From Gammaproteobacteria bacterium (GTDB lineage Bacteria; Pseudomonadota; Gammaproteobacteria; Steroidobacterales; Steroidobacteraceae), in contig JASHYG010000127.1 of the NCBI GenBank assembly GCA_030043215.1, positions 1-8,546 on the forward strand: 8,546 nucleotides of DNA, written 5' to 3'. This document shows, piece after piece, positions 1-6,837 of this stretch. A program made the position numbers and the translations under genes. The stretch's first letter is position 1, and every line of letters starts with the position of its first letter. The notes under the pieces are model-generated. The model was not told where the DNA came from. It saw only the letters and a list, made by a program, of their open reading frames with translations, and made no database searches.

Positions 1-528
1 CTTGTAGTACTTCTCGAGCGATGGCGGCAGTCCCCCATCGTTGGTCACGACTCGGTAGTTGAAGAGCCATCTACCGTTGCGCTTGACCAGCTCGCCGTGG
101 TCGCGACCCTGCTCGAGAATGTGCGGCACCGCTGCGTGCGTCTCGGAGATGAACTCCGTCCAGACGAGATCTTCGCTTGCGGTGTTGCCGCTCACGATGA
201 TCCTCAGGTTCGTGAAGATCACGTGTATCTTGCCGTGATCCGGCGGGATGCCCTTGTAGAGGTCCTCGATGGGTTTTCTGCCGCGTCTGACGATCCCGTT
301 CACATCGAGAACGCCGTTCTCGGTGTAGTACGAGCTGTACCCACGGTCGGCACCGCCGAAAAGCGCGTAGTAATCCGTGATCGTGTCCTCGATCTGCGCG
401 CGCGAAAGCAGCGAGGAGAGCGTGGCAACGGGTTCCTCCGCGGATGCGAGCGAGGCGAATGAGAGGAGCGCCAGCGCCGCGGCGGCGAGCGCTACGCTTC
501 CGTACCGAGGGTTCTTGAAGGTGGTCAT
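1..528 (-). CDS. Exported SnoaL/NTF2-like protein, 3' end beyond window
   Basis: Reading the minus strand from the ATG at 528-526 gives 176 residues with no stop before the window edge, so the C-terminus is missing. The start is supported by AGGAG at 541-537, eight bases upstream. Residues 1-31 form a signal peptide: a basic start (MTTFKNPRYG), an Ala/Leu-rich core and an ASA|EE cleavage site, so the product is probably periplasmic. The mature part begins with the helix SRAQIEDTITDYYALF, followed by a YYTENGVLDVNG strand region, a KIHVIFTNLRI segment, and HGELVKRNGRWLFNYR near the end. This order is that of SnoaL-like/NTF2-fold proteins, a cone-shaped fold used by small enzymes and binding proteins. 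The fold is fairly clear; the substrate is not. It lies 164 bp downstream of the LytTR regulator on the same strand, but its own ribosome binding site and the long gap suggest separate transcription. Confidence 0.85.
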   Translation of the reverse strand, partial: MTTFKNPRYGSVALAAAALALLSFASLASAEEPVATLSSLLSRAQIEDTITDYYALFGGADRGYSSYYTENGVLDVNGIVRRGRKPIEDLYKGIPPDHGKIHVIFTNLRIIVSGNTASEDLVWTEFISETHAAVPHILEQGRDHGELVKRNGRWLFNYRVVTNDGGLPPSLEKYYK

Positions 529-536
529 GTCACGAG

Positions 537-541
537 CTCCT
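537..541 (-). promoter_or_regulatory. Ribosome binding site of the SnoaL-like gene
   Basis: AGGAG on the minus strand lies eight bases before the ATG at 528, and fixes that start for the exported SnoaL-like protein. Confidence 0.75.
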
Positions 542-692
542 GTTGAATGTCACTAGAGGTCCGACCCATCGTGCGCAGCTGCACTTGCCTCGAGCCGCAG
601 TACAATTCGCGCGCCGCCAGAGTAGGGGAGGCGACCCATGTTCAATCTCGTGGCGGCGAGCGCCTTGTTTGGAATCAGTCGCCTGGCGTCGC

Positions 693-1448
693 TCAGTTCT
701 GGCGGAAAAGGTGGGCGTAGGCCGCGCTCACCGCCAGCCACTCGGGACGCGTCCTCAGTTTGACCTCCATTGCACCCCTGAAAGAGCGATGAATGGTCTC
801 GATGGCCCTTACATTGATGATCGTGCTGCGATGGACCTGCCAGAACATCTTCGGATCCAGTCGCTCCTTCAACTGCTTGAGCGTCGCGTTCAGTAGATAC
901 GTCGCATTCGATGTGAAGAGATTGGTGTACTTGTCCTCCGCCTGCAGGTAGCAAATCTCCTCGATGGTCACCACGCGCAGGTCGGAGCCGTGAGGGACAG
1001 TGATCCACTTGACGTACTCGGGCTCTTGCTTGGAGGCTAGGCTCCTCAGCAGCTCGACCAGCGCGTGCAGATCCGGCGGCGGCTCCTGCAGGCGCTCCTT
1101 CAGTCGCTCGACGGTTCGGCGTACGCGCTCGGCGGTCAGGGGCTTCAGCACGTAGTCCAGTGCGCCCCGCTCGAAAGCCGCCAGCGCGTGTTGCTCATAG
1201 GCGCTGATGAAGACGACATTGCAGCGACCGCTGACATGCTCTGCGACGTCAAGTCCGCTCGCTCCAGGCATCTGAATATCGAGAAACACGATCTCCGGAG
1301 ACAGGCGATCGATGGCCTGAATCGCCTGCAGGCCGTCGGCAACCTCGCTGCCGATGCGCAGCTCCGGCCACAGCCGCGTCAGCAGCGCTCGCAGCTCTGC
1401 CCGCAGCAGGGGTTCGTCCTCGGCGATGATTGCGGTCGGAGCGGTCAC
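693..1448 (-). CDS. LytTR-family response regulator
   Basis: This 251-residue protein is the output of the three-gene signalling operon. Residues 5-120 are a receiver domain: acidic pair E10/D11, phospho-acceptor D57 in FLDIQMPG, switch Ser82 in VVFISAY and the conserved Lys102 in DYVLKPL. After a short linker, residues 145-250 are a LytTR DNA-binding domain, with EEICYLQAEDKYTNLFT, the strand YLLNATLKQLKERLD and FWQVHRSTIINVRAIETI. Family members bind short direct repeats in promoters when phosphorylated. The start is GTG at 1448-1446, 16 bp after the stop of the preceding gene, with only a weak GGGAATGGA leader, so translation is probably coupled. The phosphorylation site is intact. One oddity is the end of the LytTR domain, VSAAYAHLF, where many relatives have arginine after VS. 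Length and architecture are normal. The target promoters cannot be read from the sequence. Confidence 0.95.
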   Translation of the reverse strand: MTAPTAIIAEDEPLLRAELRALLTRLWPELRIGSEVADGLQAIQAIDRLSPEIVFLDIQMPGASGLDVAEHVSGRCNVVFISAYEQHALAAFERGALDYVLKPLTAERVRRTVERLKERLQEPPPDLHALVELLRSLASKQEPEYVKWITVPHGSDLRVVTIEEICYLQAEDKYTNLFTSNATYLLNATLKQLKERLDPKMFWQVHRSTIINVRAIETIHRSFRGAMEVKLRTRPEWLAVSAAYAHLFRQN

Positions 1449-1464
1449 GTTGTTCCATTCCCGA

Positions 1465-2187
1465 TCAGGCTTTCAGGTGGCGGAACGACGAACGCCGGCT
1501 CTGCAGGGACTCGACAAAGCTGTCGAACCTGGCATCGGCCTCTTCGGGCGCCGTGCGATACAGATCTCCGATCTCTCTCAGGGAGCTCAGCATGGCCGAG
1601 GAATCCATCTGCGTCTGCGCGGCCGCCAGGCGCGACTCGATCAGGCTCTGCTCCAGGTGTACGCGCGAAAGCTCAGCCGTGCGTAGCCGATTGAGAACGC
1701 GCACTACGCTGCGCCGCGAGTGGAATACGAACATGCCGACGGCGCCGAGGAGCAGGCCGTCGAGCGCGTCGTATGCGAACCAGCTCCACGAGTGCAGGAT
1801 CAACATCGCCGGATCCGGCGCGAAATTGGCGCGGATCCATGTCTGGAGTGCACACTGGGCAGCCGTGCCACTGCAGACAGCAACAATCAGGCAGATCGAG
1901 TATGAGGGCAGTGCGGCCCTGCCACGGAGCACGAATTGGTCAGCACACAGCGCGGCGAGCAGGATGAGCAAGGGAACGATCGACAGCAGATCGGCCGCGA
2001 GCGTGGGTCCGTCCGTCGGCGTCAGTGTGCCGCCCGCCTCCACGTAACGCATCAGAATCGCAAACAGGCCGATCGACTCCGTAATGGCCACCCGACGCCA
2101 GGTCAGGCCGCGAATGACCGCGCGCGCCAGCGACATCCCATCCATGGGCGCCTCCGCTCCAGGGTCCGCGATGCCGGACTCGCTCAT
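1465..2187 (-). CDS. Four-helix membrane protein, degenerate LytS-type kinase
   Basis: This 240-residue protein looks like a sensor kinase that has lost its catalytic parts. Hydrophobic segments lie near residues 33-48, 66-88, 95-115 and 140-156, giving about four membrane helices and a cytoplasmic tail. The tail (residues 170-228) aligns without gaps to the dimerisation/phospho-acceptor helix of the neighbouring kinase: RLAAAQTQMDSSAMLSSL here against RLQLLQAQIEPHFLLNTI there. The conserved Pro-His-Phe becomes Ser196-Ser197-Ala198, and the Asn after LL becomes Ser201. The protein ends about 40 residues later and has no HATPase domain. It cannot autophosphorylate by the usual route. Its ATG overlaps the kinase stop by four bases (ATGA), with GAGG five bases upstream, and its stop lies 16 bp before the regulator, so the three are co-translated. 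A role as inhibitor, co-sensor or heterodimer partner is inference. Confidence 0.85.
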   Translation of the reverse strand: MSESGIADPGAEAPMDGMSLARAVIRGLTWRRVAITESIGLFAILMRYVEAGGTLTPTDGPTLAADLLSIVPLLILLAALCADQFVLRGRAALPSYSICLIVAVCSGTAAQCALQTWIRANFAPDPAMLILHSWSWFAYDALDGLLLGAVGMFVFHSRRSVVRVLNRLRTAELSRVHLEQSLIESRLAAAQTQMDSSAMLSSLREIGDLYRTAPEEADARFDSFVESLQSRRSSFRHLKA

Positions 2188-3299
2188 GCCAGCCTCGCGA
2201 TCGGAAAGCGCACCGTTGCGATCACACCGCGCGGTTCGGCACGCTCGAGGTGCAGTGTCGCCCCGCTACCGTACCGGAGCCGCAATCGCGAGCGACAGTT
2301 TGCGAGCCCGGAGCCTGTCCCTTGCCCGGGTTTCAGCCCGCATCCGGAGTCCGCAACCCTCAGCTGCAGCACCGATTGCTCACAGGTTGCGCTGACGCGG
2401 ATGAAGCCTCCCTCCACGGCCGGGGTAATGCCGTGCTTGACGGCGTTTTCCACCAAGGTGAGCAGAATCATCGTCGGCACGCGTACCGGTGCCAGTTCGG
2501 CCGGCAGATCGATGGCGTAGGATAGCCGCGTGCCCATGCGCACCCGATAGATGGCGAGATAGGCATCCGCCAGACGCATCTCATCGCAGAGGCACGCCTC
2601 GCTCTCCCGGATGTGCGGCAATGCAGCGGCGAAATAGCGCCCGAGATTGTCAATGAGATCGGTTGCCGCCGCCGGTTGCAGGCGCGCGAGCGTGCGCACG
2701 TTCGCGATGGTATTCAGCAGGAAGTGCGGCTCGATCTGGGCCTGCAGCAGCTGCAGTCGTGCGCTTTGCAGCTCGTTGTTGAGGCGCGCCGCGTCGACAT
2801 GGGCGCGGCTGAGCACATCCGAAGCATTCGCCGCGGTCCGGTAGTATCCGAATGCAATGATCAGCACCGTCAAGGACGCGGCGGCATCACATGTGTCAGC
2901 CAGTAATTGCCGATGGTGCAGAACAGCATCGAGCCAGTGGCCGTTGATGTCGCCATTGGGCTCGTGGCACAGGCACCAGACAAGATAGACGATGACCGCC
3001 AGAGCGTAATGGGCAATGCGTCGCAAGCCAGAGGGCGGCGCAAGGTTCAACAGCGCAGCGCAAATCGGCGTGGGTAATATCGTCACTGTCAGGTTGAGCT
3101 CGAGAACCGGAAGCGCCTGCCGCAGTGCTTGCGCAAGACCGGCGGTGGGCGCGCTGATGAGCACATATTGAATGGTCCAGCAGACCGTGCCCATTGCAGC
3201 AATCCAAAGCAAAAATCCCATGCCGCCGAAGAGGCTTCGCAGGCGGTCGATCGGGATCGCTCGGTACCGATGGGGAAGGGCTATTGCCGGTGTATTCAT
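2184..3299 (-). CDS. LytS/YehU-type membrane sensor histidine kinase
   Basis: This 371-residue protein is the first gene of the operon and its only complete kinase. The ATG at 3299-3297 has AGGAG seven bases upstream. Hydrophobic stretches near residues 25-49, 64-86, 95-112 and 135-152 predict four membrane helices with little periplasmic sequence, so it may sense something in or near the membrane. A helical linker (160-185) leads to the His_kinase (PF06580) box QAQIEPHFLLNTIANVRTL with phospho-acceptor His192. The HATPase domain has the N box LVENAVKHG (Glu284, Asn285), the G1 box DSGCGL (Asp317) and the G2 box GTGSGLANCRSRL (327-339). All catalytic motifs look intact. Kinases of this class normally pair with LytTR regulators, and one lies two genes downstream. 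The stop overlaps the next start by four bases. The ligand is unknown. Confidence 0.95.
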   Translation of the reverse strand: MNTPAIALPHRYRAIPIDRLRSLFGGMGFLLWIAAMGTVCWTIQYVLISAPTAGLAQALRQALPVLELNLTVTILPTPICAALLNLAPPSGLRRIAHYALAVIVYLVWCLCHEPNGDINGHWLDAVLHHRQLLADTCDAAASLTVLIIAFGYYRTAANASDVLSRAHVDAARLNNELQSARLQLLQAQIEPHFLLNTIANVRTLARLQPAAATDLIDNLGRYFAAALPHIRESEACLCDEMRLADAYLAIYRVRMGTRLSYAIDLPAELAPVRVPTMILLTLVENAVKHGITPAVEGGFIRVSATCEQSVLQLRVADSGCGLKPGQGTGSGLANCRSRLRLRYGSGATLHLERAEPRGVIATVRFPIARLA

Positions 3300-3306
3300 T
3301 CGCTGG

Positions 3307-3311
3307 CTCCT
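3307..3311 (-). promoter_or_regulatory. Ribosome binding site of the sensor kinase
   Basis: AGGAG on the minus strand sits seven bases before the ATG at 3299 and supports this start for the first gene of the LytS/LytTR operon. Confidence 0.7.
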
Positions 3312-3451
3312 TTGAGCGCCGGGATTGTGACATAGTGCCGTGAGCGCCGCAGCCGTGCCGGACGCTGCGGGCGCGTGCTGACTCCAAAAAAAGTCGCGTT
3401 CACTACCGAAAGCTCCGCTCCCGTCGGAAATTCCTGGCGAATCGCCCGGTG

Positions 3452-3494
3452 GGCTGTGATTCTCGGTCGCGTCGGTTCAGCAAGAATCACAACC
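3452..3494. repeat. 12-bp inverted repeat in the divergent promoter region
   Basis: GGCTGTGATTCT (3452-3463) and AGAATCACAACC (3483-3494) are inverted copies with 11 of 12 positions matching, separated by 19 bp. The right arm ends 22 bp before the ATG of the secreted protein at 3517. The region also lies upstream of the divergent kinase operon. The two arms could be half-sites for a dimeric regulator, or a hairpin in the leader of the secreted-protein mRNA. No poly-T tract follows, so it is not an intrinsic terminator. Confidence 0.55.
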
Positions 3495-3516
3495 AAATTG
3501 CCCAGGGGAATACTCT

Positions 3517-4044
3517 ATGAAAACGGCTCTCATCGGAATTGCTCTCGTCACGACCGCAACGCTCTTCGCATTGCCGGCGCATGCCAACTGCTCGGATCCA
3601 CGCGTAGCGTCTCACCAGCCAGTCCCTCTGATTCTGAATCACGAGCACTTCGCACCCCATGAGGGCATCGTGGGAACCTGGCTTGCGACCTACCCGAATG
3701 GCCAGGCATTCATTCAATGGCACAGCGACGGCACTGAATGGGAAAACATCAATTTGGCCCCAGTGACGGGGAACATCTGCATGGGTTCGTGGGAAGCGAC
3801 AGGTCCGTGGACCTATATCCGCAATCACTACGGCTGGCTCTTTGACCCCAGCGGAAATAACATCGGATATTTCAACGAGACCGAGACGGACACCCTCGCG
3901 AAGGATGGCAACTCATATTCCGGCACCAACGTTACAATTTTCTACGACACCGACGGCAATGTGATGCCAGCACCTGGAGCACCGGCGCCGGCACCGGCGG
4001 ACGGATACCCCGGTACGTCGTCGGCGGTTCGAATCTCGCCGTAA
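3517..4044 (+). CDS. Small secreted protein, lipocalin-like beta-rich family
   Basis: The ATG at 3517 follows AGGGGA (3504-3509) by seven bases. The 175-residue product starts with a classical signal peptide (MKTALIGIAL, cleavage near AHA|NC at residue 23), so it is exported. The mature part has the pattern GIVGTWLATYPNGQAFIQWH, then a short strand ending NICMGSWEATGPWTY, then NHYGWLFDPSGNNIGYF and GNSYSGTNVTIFYDTDGN. Alternating strands with GTW and SWE motifs suggest a small beta-barrel or lipocalin-like fold, similar to uncharacterised secreted proteins remembered from environmental bacteria and Acidobacteria. Cys25 and Cys88 could form a disulfide. Residues 150-162 are a Pro/Ala-rich tail. 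It stands alone between a divergent signalling operon and a terminator, so it is monocistronic and a candidate target of that operon. The function is unknown. Confidence 0.85.
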   Translation: MKTALIGIALVTTATLFALPAHANCSDPRVASHQPVPLILNHEHFAPHEGIVGTWLATYPNGQAFIQWHSDGTEWENINLAPVTGNICMGSWEATGPWTYIRNHYGWLFDPSGNNIGYFNETETDTLAKDGNSYSGTNVTIFYDTDGNVMPAPGAPAPAPADGYPGTSSAVRISP

Positions 4045-4067
4045 TATCGATAGATCCGTACCCCAAG

Positions 4068-4107
4068 CTCCCGTCGTCGCGAAGTCTGCGGCGGCGGGAG
4101 TCTTTCG
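4068..4107 (+). terminator. Intrinsic terminator after the secreted-protein gene
   Basis: A 13-bp stem (4068-4080 with 4088-4100) closes on a seven-base loop. All 13 positions pair in RNA when two G-U wobbles are allowed. A short T-rich tail (TCTTTCG) follows. It begins 24 bp after the stop at 4044 and separates this gene from the methyltransferase. The tail is short, so termination may be partial. Confidence 0.7.
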
Positions 4108-4179
4108 AGGCTGATCGCTCTACGGGTGGCGCGTCCGGCGGTACACTGATCGGACGCGAGACGTCACCGGAGGCACGAG

Positions 4180-4965
4180 ATGGGGACCGCGGCTCAAAAC
4201 GGCGAACTGTGGAGCAGCCACGCGCGTGACTGGGCCGAACTCCAGGAAGGCCAGGCGCGCGCGGTCTACCAGGCTGTATTCGACGACCTGAGGGTGCGAG
4301 AAGGTACGCGGCTACTCGACGCCGGCTGCGGTTCGGGGCTCGCCGCACAGATCGCCGCCGCGCGCGGCGCGCAGGTTGCTGGACTGGATGCTGCCGCCGG
4401 TCTGCTCGCCATCGCCCGCGAACGCACGCCGGCCGGCGACTTCAGGCAGGGAGAGCTAGAGGAGCTGCCGTTCGCGGACGCCAGCTTCGACGCCGTTACT
4501 GGATTCAATTCCTTCCAGTTCGCTGCCGATGTGCCGCGCGCCCTGCGCGAGGCGGTGCGGGTCGTCCGTCCGGGTGGCGCCGTGGCCGTGCTGACCTGGG
4601 GGCCGCCCGAAGGCATGCCGGTCGCGGCGATCGTCAATTCCCTGCGTCCCCTCGCCCCGCCGCCACCGCCCGGCGCTCCCGGCCCCTTCGCGCTGTCCAC
4701 CGGCAACGCCTTGAGCGATCTGCTCGCCGCCCAGGGGCTGGAACCGGAACTGTTGCGCGATGTGCCCTTCACCCTCCGCTATACCGACCTCGAGACCGGC
4801 GTGCGCGGACTCAACTCCTCGGGCGTTGCCGAGCGCGTCATGCGGCACGCCGGCGTGGAGGCCGTGGCCAACGCCCATCGAGAGGCACTCCGTCCCTTTG
4901 TGCAGCCCGACGGCAGCTGCGCGGTAGCGGCCCTATTTCGCTACGTCATCGCACGCCGGGGCTGA
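4180..4965 (+). CDS. Class I SAM-dependent methyltransferase
   Basis: The ATG at 4180 follows GGAGG (4169-4173) by six bases. The 261-residue protein has the Rossmann-type methyltransferase core of the Methyltransf_11/25 group. Motif I is LLDAGCGSGLAAQ (residues 45-57), the acidic end of strand 2 is GLDAA (Asp70), and GELEELPFADASFDAVTGFNSFQF (91-114, of which ELPFADASFD is the adenine-side motif) leads into strand 4. REAVRVVRPGGAVAVLTW (123-140) is the post-motif helix and strand 5. These elements bind S-adenosylmethionine. The C-terminal part, from a Pro-rich loop (APPPPPGAPGP) to AALFRYVIARR, is variable and would form the acceptor pocket. There is no signal peptide or membrane helix, so it is cytoplasmic. 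It resembles small-molecule methyltransferases of the UbiE/BioC-like type, but the acceptor cannot be named. It appears to be a single-gene unit convergent with the winged-helix regulator. Confidence 0.93.
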   Translation: MGTAAQNGELWSSHARDWAELQEGQARAVYQAVFDDLRVREGTRLLDAGCGSGLAAQIAAARGAQVAGLDAAAGLLAIARERTPAGDFRQGELEELPFADASFDAVTGFNSFQFAADVPRALREAVRVVRPGGAVAVLTWGPPEGMPVAAIVNSLRPLAPPPPPGAPGPFALSTGNALSDLLAAQGLEPELLRDVPFTLRYTDLETGVRGLNSSGVAERVMRHAGVEAVANAHREALRPFVQPDGSCAVAALFRYVIARRG

Positions 4966-5240
4966 AAAGGGCCGGTCACGGTCCGCCCGCGCGCCGCCAA
5001 TCGTAGTAGTCGCGACAAGTTGTCAGCGGTCCATTGACCGGTCATTCAAGAAAAAAACGAGAGACCCCGCGGCCATGCCGGGGAGACAATAGAAGTTTGA
5101 CGAATGGCGCCGTCGCGGCGTACGCCGCGCGGCAACGCAGGCTCGTCGCGTTTGTTGGACGGTCACAACGCCTTGATTTTCGCAGAGGAAAGCTTTTCAT
5201 CGCCGACGACCGCCAGCGGTACCTTATCGTGAGCGTCGGA
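4966..5240. other. Convergent intergenic region
   Basis: This 275-bp gap lies between the stops of the methyltransferase (+) and the winged-helix regulator (-). It contains an 11-bp palindrome GACAAGTTGTC at 5014-5024, a small hairpin CGGTC-CATT-GACCG at 5027-5040 and an A7 run at 5051-5057. A 97-codon plus-strand reading frame starting at 5034 crosses into the regulator gene, has no credible family features and is not called. Confidence 0.6.
5051..5083 (-). terminator. Possible terminator of the winged-helix regulator gene
   Basis: Read on the minus strand, a GC hairpin (5083-5065, five pairs plus one beyond a bulge) is followed by TCTCTCG and then seven T (5057-5051). It lies about 160 bp past the regulator's stop. 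The seven-base spacer between stem and T run is longer than usual, so this is tentative. Confidence 0.35.
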
Positions 5241-6656
5241 TCAGCAGTCCGGACGGCCGAACGTCCGCCAGTACTGCGTCAAACCCAGGCGCTCGGCCAG
5301 TGGTTGAAATCTCGCGTCGCGACGTAGCGCGGCGAGCTCCGGCACCCACAGCGTCTGCCAATTCGGCCGACGGGAGTGCACTTCGGCATCCCGCTCCAGA
5401 GCAAAGTTCAACGCACCGAACGCGAGATCGAGCGCGCCGAGCCGCGTGAGCCACTCGGCGACCAAGATCACTGCCATCCCGCTGCCCGGCATCTCGAGGG
5501 CCCGGTTGCGCAATTCGTCGAGTGCGCAGAGTGCCTTGCCTCGAACCTTCCGATCCTCGAGCCCTCTGAACACTGCAGTGACGAGGCGCCCGCAGTCTGC
5601 CATGGGAGCGAACAGGCGTGCGGCGTAGGCTGCCGCCTCAGCCTGGCGACCCGCGCGCGAGGCGGCGTGCGCGAACACGAAAGACAGCAGGACGGTGTCC
5701 TCCGGAAAGCCGAAGCTCGTAGCCAAGCGCACGCAAGAAAGCGCCTCATTGTCATCGCCCGCGATGCTGTGGGCCATTGCCAGATTCAGCAGCATAACGG
5801 GATTGTCCGGTACCAGTTTGAACGTCTGCCGCAGCTGCGATATGGCGCGGCGCAAGTGTCCGGCCTGCATCAGCACGAAGCTTGCATGCAGGGTGCGAGG
5901 CATGAAATCCCTCGTGTCGAGCGCGACTGCAGTCATTAAACGGGACTCGGCGGCGAGCCAGTTCCCGTGGTGCGTGTCGATTGTGCCGATGACGGCATAT
6001 GCCGTCGCGCTCCGAGGATCGAGTTCGAGGGCCTGATAGGCCAAGCGCTCGGCCTCGACGAGACGGTCGGGGGAGGCATGTCCCAGGTTCACCGCGAACA
6101 GATGGGCATCCGCAAGCCAGGCCCATGCCGGCGCGAAGCGCGAATTCCGCTCGACGCATTGCTCGAGGTTTGCCACGGCGAGGCGGCAGTTCTCGGCGGT
6201 CGGTCGCTGCATCCGCCGCAAGGCTTGCCGGAACAGCTGCTCCGTTTCTTCGTCGAGAGATCGCGAGCCGTCGGTGCGTTCGCGAGTTGTCTCGACGGCA
6301 GCCGGCAGGGCATGGACTTCGGCAATGAACCGATAGCCGCGCCCGGGAACCGTCTCGATAAAGCGGTTCTCACCGGGACGTTCCCCGAACAGCCGTCGCA
6401 GCTTTGCGATGTTCTGGCTGAGATTATTGGGCTCGACCGCCGAATCGGGCCAAATCGAGTCCATCAGCGAATCGCGGCGGAGGAGCGTGCGCGAATGCTG
6501 GACCAGGCATATGAGCGTATCGAGTACACGCGGAGTCAGCGGCAGCGGCTTTCCGTCAGGCGCGAATAGGATGCGCCCCCTCAAGTCCAGACGGTACCCG
6601 TCGAAGACATAGACCGGCGGCGCACCGGGCACGGCTTGCTCCCGAGTCGAATTCAC
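5241..6656 (-). CDS. Soluble OmpR/CadC-type winged-helix regulator with TPR-like repeats
   Basis: This protein of up to 471 residues has an N-terminal Trans_reg_C winged helix at about 17-112: VYVFDGYRLDLRGRILF, LTPRVLDTLICLV, the recognition helix NNLSQNIAKLRRLFGE and the wing FIETVPGRGYRFIAEV. CadC-type regulators usually have a membrane helix next, but residues 113-160 are charged (ETTRERTDGSRSLDEETEQ), so this one is cytoplasmic. Residues 160-460 are alpha-helical TPR-like repeats, for example AERLAYQALELDPRSATAYAVIG and RQTFKLVPDNPVMLLNLAMAHSIAGD in two successive helical hairpins. They probably bind a protein or small ligand. The longest frame starts at GTG 6656-6654, just after an in-frame TGA, but has a poor ribosome site. 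GTG at 6632-6630 (residue 9) has GGGAG six bases upstream and is the better start, giving 463 residues. It is divergent from the DUF6152/lipoprotein pair, a likely target by position. Confidence 0.9.
   Translation of the reverse strand: MNSTREQAVPGAPPVYVFDGYRLDLRGRILFAPDGKPLPLTPRVLDTLICLVQHSRTLLRRDSLMDSIWPDSAVEPNNLSQNIAKLRRLFGERPGENRFIETVPGRGYRFIAEVHALPAAVETTRERTDGSRSLDEETEQLFRQALRRMQRPTAENCRLAVANLEQCVERNSRFAPAWAWLADAHLFAVNLGHASPDRLVEAERLAYQALELDPRSATAYAVIGTIDTHHGNWLAAESRLMTAVALDTRDFMPRTLHASFVLMQAGHLRRAISQLRQTFKLVPDNPVMLLNLAMAHSIAGDDNEALSCVRLATSFGFPEDTVLLSFVFAHAASRAGRQAEAAAYAARLFAPMADCGRLVTAVFRGLEDRKVRGKALCALDELRNRALEMPGSGMAVILVAEWLTRLGALDLAFGALNFALERDAEVHSRRPNWQTLWVPELAALRRDARFQPLAERLGLTQYWRTFGRPDC
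6639..6643 (-). promoter_or_regulatory. Ribosome binding site favouring an internal GTG start
   Basis: GGGAG on the minus strand lies six bases before the GTG at 6632-6630 of the winged-helix regulator. The upstream GTG at 6656 lacks a comparable site, so translation probably begins at 6632. Confidence 0.5.
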
Positions 6657-6666
6657 GACAATTCAC
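6650..6666. repeat. Tandem AATTCAC heptamers, 10-bp period
   Basis: AATTCAC occurs at 6650-6656 and again at 6660-6666, one helical turn apart, just upstream of the preferred GTG start of the winged-helix regulator. OmpR-type winged helices often bind tandem half-sites with this spacing, so an operator is possible. Two short copies could also be chance. Confidence 0.3.
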
Positions 6667-6837
6667 ACCGAGCTTCTTAGTATTTCAGCGTAGTGGCCAC
6701 ATCCGCGTGCGGGAACTCAGGTGGTTCATACAGTACGACTGGAAGAGGCGGATCGCAATCCCCGACAACCAGAGGCACGATCACGCCGCCCGGAGCGCCG
6801 CTTGCGCAGCAGACAGTCAGGAAGTTGGCACAAGGAC

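Noticed and set aside
553..1008. 151-codon minus-strand frame over the LytTR regulator
   Set aside because: It overlaps the LytTR coding region in another frame and shows no family motifs; the LytTR frame explains the sequence.
4266..4772. 168-codon minus-strand frame inside the methyltransferase
   Set aside because: Low-complexity Ser/Ala/Pro translation typical of antisense to a GC-rich gene; the plus-strand frame has clear SAM-binding motifs.
5014..5024. Palindrome GACAAGTTGTC
   Set aside because: Eleven bases is short, it stands alone in a convergent gap with no promoter, and is probably chance.
5034..5327. 97-codon plus-strand frame across the convergent gap
   Set aside because: No clear ribosome site or family features, and it runs into the end of the winged-helix regulator.
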